NCBI GenBank assembly: GCA_943704415.1
Contig: CALSCO010000369.1
Coordinates: 1 to 35,698, forward strand
Direction of reading: 5' to 3'
DNA from: Parvularia atlantis
Lineage: Eukaryota > Opisthokonta > Rotosphaerida
DNA length: 35,698 bases
The notes beneath the pieces were generated by a model. The model saw only the letters and a list, made by a program, of their open reading frames with translations. It made no database searches and was not told the origin of the DNA. The position numbers and the translations under genes are program-made. Below, in pieces: positions 31,932 to 35,698 of this stretch (its first letter is position 1; every line of letters begins with the position of its first letter).

Positions 31932-34900
31932 TCAGGCAGCGGCGGTCTCCAAGTCGAGCGAGCCGCGCCCAGACGGCAGCGCGTCGTCGTGGTCAGGCGA
32001 GCGCTTGCCCTTGTCCGAGCCACCCGAGCCCTTGCGTTCCTTCTTGAGCGTGAGCGACTGGAAGTGCGCACGGGCCAGCGCTGGTGCCAGCACGTCCGCA
32101 AGGCACGCCGCCATGTCCATCTCGGCCGGACCAAACGCCGTCAGGCGGTAAATGTCGATCACGCCGACGACGTGCTTTGTGACCGACGGGGGCAGGGGCG
32201 GCGTGCCCTGCAGCGGCGACCCGGCGCCGTCCGAGCCCGCAGCGGGCAGGCCGTCGGGCAGTACCAGCGACTGGCGCTTCTTGACCGGCTCGACAAAGCC
32301 CTTGGGCCGCATGATCGGCACAACGAGGCGGTGGCCCGGCCTCTGCACGTGCGGGAACGCGCGGATCTTGGCCTGCGCGGGCGCACGGTCAACGATCGCC
32401 AGCACAGCATCGCCCGCAGGCGCGCACCTGCTGCTCGTCCGCGGCCGCGCCGTTGTCGCGCGAGCCGGCCGCGCGGAACGCCGCGATCACCTCGGGCGAC
32501 ATCACGAGCATGTGGCGCTTCATCATGGTGCCGCCGTCTGCGACTCGCACGCATGAGACGCACTGTAGCAACGCAAGGCGCCCCAGGCACACGCACCGCG
32601 TCCATCGCCGTCGCCGAGCAGCGGCGCGGCGAGCGGCGACGTCGGCGACTGCGTGGCGTGGTCGAGCGGCGCGCTGCGGCCGCGCATGAGACGGCGCAGC
32701 AGCGGACCGGCTGCCGCACGCACTGCTTGGGCGACTTGGGCGCGTGCGGCAACCAGTACTGCAGCCGCTCGTGTGACTTGCTGAGCACGGCGAGCATGAC
32801 CGAGTGCGCCGCAAAGACCTTCTTGAAGAACTGCGGCACGTGCACAAAGTACCGCGCTGGGTCGTCGCGGGCATCCTTTGTGTGCGCGCGCGTGCTCGTC
32901 AGCGGCGGCCGCCCCGATCATGCGCCCGAGCGCACCTGCAGCACCATCGTCGACAGCTGCAGCATGCACACCGACTTGGCCAGCAGGCGCTCCGTCTCGG
33001 TGTACAGGCTGCGGCGCGACGGGTTCGGGCTGGCCGTGCGCGAGCTGCAGCGGGTCGCGGCGTCAGCTGTGCACACGTGCAGACCCGAGTGCAAAACTCA
33101 CCCGCCCGTGAACGTCATGCCGGCCTGCTTCTGGCTGAGCAGCGCGGGCTCTTGCAGCACCGAGGCCGTCAGCTCGCGCGCGATCGACGCGTCGAGCTCG
33201 GGGAACCACGGGTAGATCCCATCGACCGACGTGTCGTCATCGCTCTCGTTCACGCGGTCAATTGACGACACTGACGGCGTTCTCCCGTGCAAGACGGTGC
33301 GGGGCTGCGGCCCTACGTCAGCCGCATGAGCGCAAAAGCGGCCACGCGCGCACCGACAGCCGCGCGACGATGTTGCCCGGGATCGTGACCGTGCCGGACG
33401 CGACGCTCAGCCGCCGCTGCTTCAGGATGAGCTGCGCGGCGTCCCGCGCGGCCATGTCGGCGCTGCCGGCCGAGCCCGGCGCGGCCTGGCGCTTCATCTG
33501 CTCCAGCAGCGCTTGCCATTGCTGCGCGTTCTTGCGTCAGGCGCGACCGAACACCAGCAGCGCGGACAGCGCACCACGCGGTTCTCGGTCAGGTAGTCGG
33601 TGAAGACCGACAACGACGGCAGGTACCGGCTGACGATGTTGACGAACGGCTGCACGATGAAGTCCTGCGCGGGCGCGGCAGCGTTCAGCCAGTGGGTGTG
33701 TTCACCGCCTGCGGGCGCGTGCCTGGAAGCCCAGGGCGATCTGTGGCTGCAGCGTCTTGTCGCGGTCCATGTTGGGCGAGGGTGCGAGGTTGTTCAACTT
33801 CTCGAGGTCACCCTGCGCCAGCACGCGCTCAGCCCATGCACCGGCACGCGGCGCCGCGACGCCACCTGCAGAAAAAACTCCTCGACGACCATGTCAGACC
33901 AGCGCTTGGCCATCACCCACGGGCGCGCCGGGTTGGACACGTCGGCCATGTGCAAGATCGCGTTGAGAATAAGCGGCTTGTGCTCGGCTGTGAGCGCGTC
34001 GTCAGCTGCGCGCGGAACACAGAGACGGGCGCAGCACGCACCGTCCGGCGGGCCCTGGCTGCGGTCGTACGAGTCGACAAAGCTGGTGAACTTCTCGCGC
34101 AGGTCAAAGTGCAGCGAGATGTCGGTGGCGAGGATCGCTGAGAGCGAGCGAGCCCGTGGTGAGCAGCGCAGGCGAGCGGGCCATGAGGGCGCACCCTTGA
34201 TGATGATCGAGCGCACGGCCTCGTAGTCCTTCTGCGACAGGTGCCGGAAGATGCCATGCTTGGCCGCGAGCGCGAAGGTCATCGAGCACGAGTAATTTTC
34301 GAGCACGGAGATGTCGTTGTACATGATCGCGAGCTTGGTCGACGCGTGCACCTGCCCGTGGCGTCTCAGCGCACGCGCGCCGCCAACCGTGCCCGGCCGC
34401 ACCTGGTACAGGTTGTTGACGCCCGGGTGCGCGAGGTCGTGGCAGAGCGCGGCGATGAGGATGCCTAGCAGGTCGAGCTTGGTCATGCCAAAGTCGCCGT
34501 GGAGGTCGATGAGCACGTAGTGCACAATCTGCGCCGCGCCGTCAGCGGCCTCTGGCGCAAGCACGCACGCCCGCACCTGGAAGATGTCGAAGCCGTGCAG
34601 GAACGAGTGGTACGGGTTGTCAAAATACCCGCGGTCGACGTCGACGACGAACGCGACAAACTCCTGCTGCGAGATGTTCTGCGATACGACGCGCTGTATC
34701 AGCCCGATGCGCGCGACGCGGCAGCGAGAGCGAGCGCGCACGAGGTACGTGAGCAGGTGCAGCTTCTCGAACGCGGCAACGACGAGCGAGTACAGCTGGC
34801 TGCGCTTGTACGCCCACACGTCGAGCGTGAGCCCGAACGGGTTGAGCGCGCCGGACAGGTACTCTTTGAGCGTCTGCGCACAAGCAGACGGGTGCGCTGA

Positions 34901-35244
34901 GTACACGCAGCGCAGGCTAAGCGGCGCCGCACGCACCCGCTTGCCGAATGTGCTGTCGACCGGGGTGCTGTGCCGCACCGTCTGCCGCACGCTGAAGTTG
35001 TTGAGCGGCACGCGGTTGCCGAGCGCGTTGTTGTCGATCCGCACGCCGCCGGCCGTGATCACGCCACTGCTGTTGCTGTTGCTCCCTCCACCTCCGCTGC
35101 CGCTGCTGCTGCCGGCCGGCGCGAAGCTCTCGACGTGCGCGGCGCGCGGGCCCGCCGCCCTGCGGGATGCGGCGCATCAGCCACGCGCACCGACAAACGA
35201 CACGGCGCGACGCACGGCAGATTGCTCCGCGGCTGCCGGCCCAT
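31932..35244 (-). CDS. Class I cyclic-nucleotide phosphodiesterase with C-terminal GAF-like region
   Basis: The ATG at 35244 gives MGRQPRSNLP, joined by a 57-nt phase-2 intron to a Gly/Ser/Asn-rich leader. The HD-type PDE catalytic domain follows: YFDNPYHSFLHGFDIFQ, VLIDLHGDFGMTKLDL, LIAALCHDLAHPGVNNLYQ, IMYNDISVLENYSCSMTF, FRHLSQKDYEAVRSIIIKG, ILNAILHMADVSNPARPWVM and GFQDFIVQPFVNIVSRYLP. The metal ligands (HD, second H, D of ADVSNP) are present. After the catalytic domain the protein continues in phase: TVTIPGNIVARLS joined to PRTVLHGRTPSVSSIDR, then ERLLAKSVCMLQLSTMVLQ, HVPQFFKKVFAAHSVMLAVL, HRLVVPIMRPKG and KHVVGVIDIYRLTAFGPAEM followed by a helix LADVLAPALARAHFQSL. That last part is GAF-like. 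One intron (33665-33722) has a GC donor. It hydrolyses cAMP and/or cGMP; nucleotide preference is unclear. Confidence 0.82.
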
Positions 35245-35500
35245 GTTCGCCTGCGTTGCTGTGGACGGGAGGGTTGACGCGGCGAGGGGCGGGGTGGCGC
35301 GCGACGACGAGAGGGGGGAACGCGGCGGGCAACGAGGAGAGGCGGCGCCGCACACGGCACAAGGGGCGCAAGCGAAGCAACGATCTGGCCACGCGCGCTG
35401 GCCAGCCGTGACGTATGGTGACACTTTTCGTGTTGTTGTGTGGTGCTTGCTTGTCCTGCTTGTGGTGCTTGTGGTGGTGGTGCTGCTGCTGCTGCTGCTG
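35245..35500. other. Upstream region of the PDE gene
   Basis: GC-rich sequence upstream of the PDE start, becoming GT/CT-rich from about 35415. A plus-strand ATG at 35416 opens a frame that runs through the repeats to the window end, but it consists mostly of Cys/Leu/Trp repeats and I do not call it a gene. The minus strand reads as Gln/His/Lys repeats. Confidence 0.4.
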
Positions 35501-35503
35501 CTG

Positions 35504-35584
35504 CTTGTGGTGCTTGTGGTGCTGCTGCTGCTTGTGGTGCTTGTGGTGCTGCTGCTGCTTGTGGTGCTTGTGGTGCTGCTGTTG
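35504..35584. repeat. 27-bp minisatellite, three units
   Basis: Units starting at 35504, 35531 and 35558 follow the pattern cttgtggtgcttgtggtg plus three CTG triplets. Degenerate shorter copies (ttgcttgtgctg) continue to about 35611, and similar sequence begins at about 35447 on the left. The whole array is built from CTG, TTG and TGG triplets, so it probably grew out of a trinucleotide run. Confidence 0.85.
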
Positions 35585-35609
35585 CTTGTGCTGCTGCTGC
35601 TGTTGCTTG

Positions 35610-35611
<2 letters not shown>

Positions 35612-35698
<87 letters not shown>
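35612..35698. repeat. (CTG)29 trinucleotide run reaching the window end
   Basis: Twenty-nine uninterrupted CTG triplets (CAG on the other strand) run to the last base, so the true length is unknown. Strand-wise it could encode Leu/Ala/Cys or Gln/Ser/Ala runs; no gene context is visible here. Confidence 0.95.

Noticed and set aside
35416-35698. Cys/Leu/Trp-rich secreted protein starting at 35416
   Set aside because: After 16 residues it is pure repeat translation with no conserved pattern; it cannot be supported as a gene.

Overview
The window is a gene-dense, very GC-rich piece of a eukaryotic nuclear genome. Almost every gene is cut into short exons by tiny introns (mostly about 45-90 nt). 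The introns share one layout: donor gtgcg, a CTGAC or CTCAC branch-like motif close to the 3' end, and acceptor gcag. Protein-like segments rejoin in frame and in matching phase across these introns, and most models below were built that way. The gene set (APC7, KAT5/Esa1, DNA ligase IV, PrimPol, CHMP7, PIG-Z, MOZART2, a PX-FERM sorting nexin, an ACOT11/12-type thioesterase with a START domain, a class I phosphodiesterase) points to a unicellular amorphean, for example an early-diverging fungus, amoebozoan or apusozoan-grade protist. The sequence alone does not settle which. There are no bacterial-type operons, tRNAs, rRNAs or CRISPR arrays.

Layout. 1-612 (+): left-truncated Crinkler/RHS-like remnant of lower GC. 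721-1753 (-): ELMO-domain GAP. 2133-4433 (+): Pcf11-like cleavage factor. 4486-6643 (-): mpaB/DUF2236 oxygenase. 6650-8778 (-): GPI mannosyltransferase PIG-Z/SMP3. 8916-11496 (+): SNX17-like PX-FERM protein. 12108-16387 (+): DNA ligase IV. 16411-16660 (-): oxidoreductase-like tail fragment. 16797-19237 (-): MYST acetyltransferase of the Esa1/Tip60 type. 19382-19764 (-): 74-residue MOZART2 homologue. 19804-22192 (+): kelch ectodomain plus multipass membrane protein. 22227-24742 (-): double-hotdog and START thioesterase. 24779-26467 (+): CHMP7. 26522-28300 (+): PrimPol. 28703-29455 (+): METTL21/23-type methyltransferase. 29533-31722 (+): APC7. 31932-35244 (-): cyclic-nucleotide phosphodiesterase with a GAF-like region after the catalytic domain. 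35420-35698: 27-bp minisatellite and a pure CTG run reaching the window edge.

Spacing is extremely tight. Two divergent pairs have start codons 36-39 bp apart (thioesterase/CHMP7 and MOZART2/kelch). Several convergent pairs have stops 23-52 bp apart, and PIG-Z and the oxygenase are in tandem with only 6 nt between stop and first ATG. The genes are mostly housekeeping and form no single pathway; co-location of ligase IV, KAT5 and PrimPol is best read as chance.

Most notable: (i) at least seven GC-AG introns, all after an exon ending AAG or CAG and all starting gcacg or gcatg; (ii) the kelch-multipass membrane protein, which I cannot place in a known family; (iii) the PDE-then-GAF domain order; (iv) the tiny three-exon MOZART2 gene; (v) a (GT)n microsatellite that itself forms a splice donor in CHMP7.
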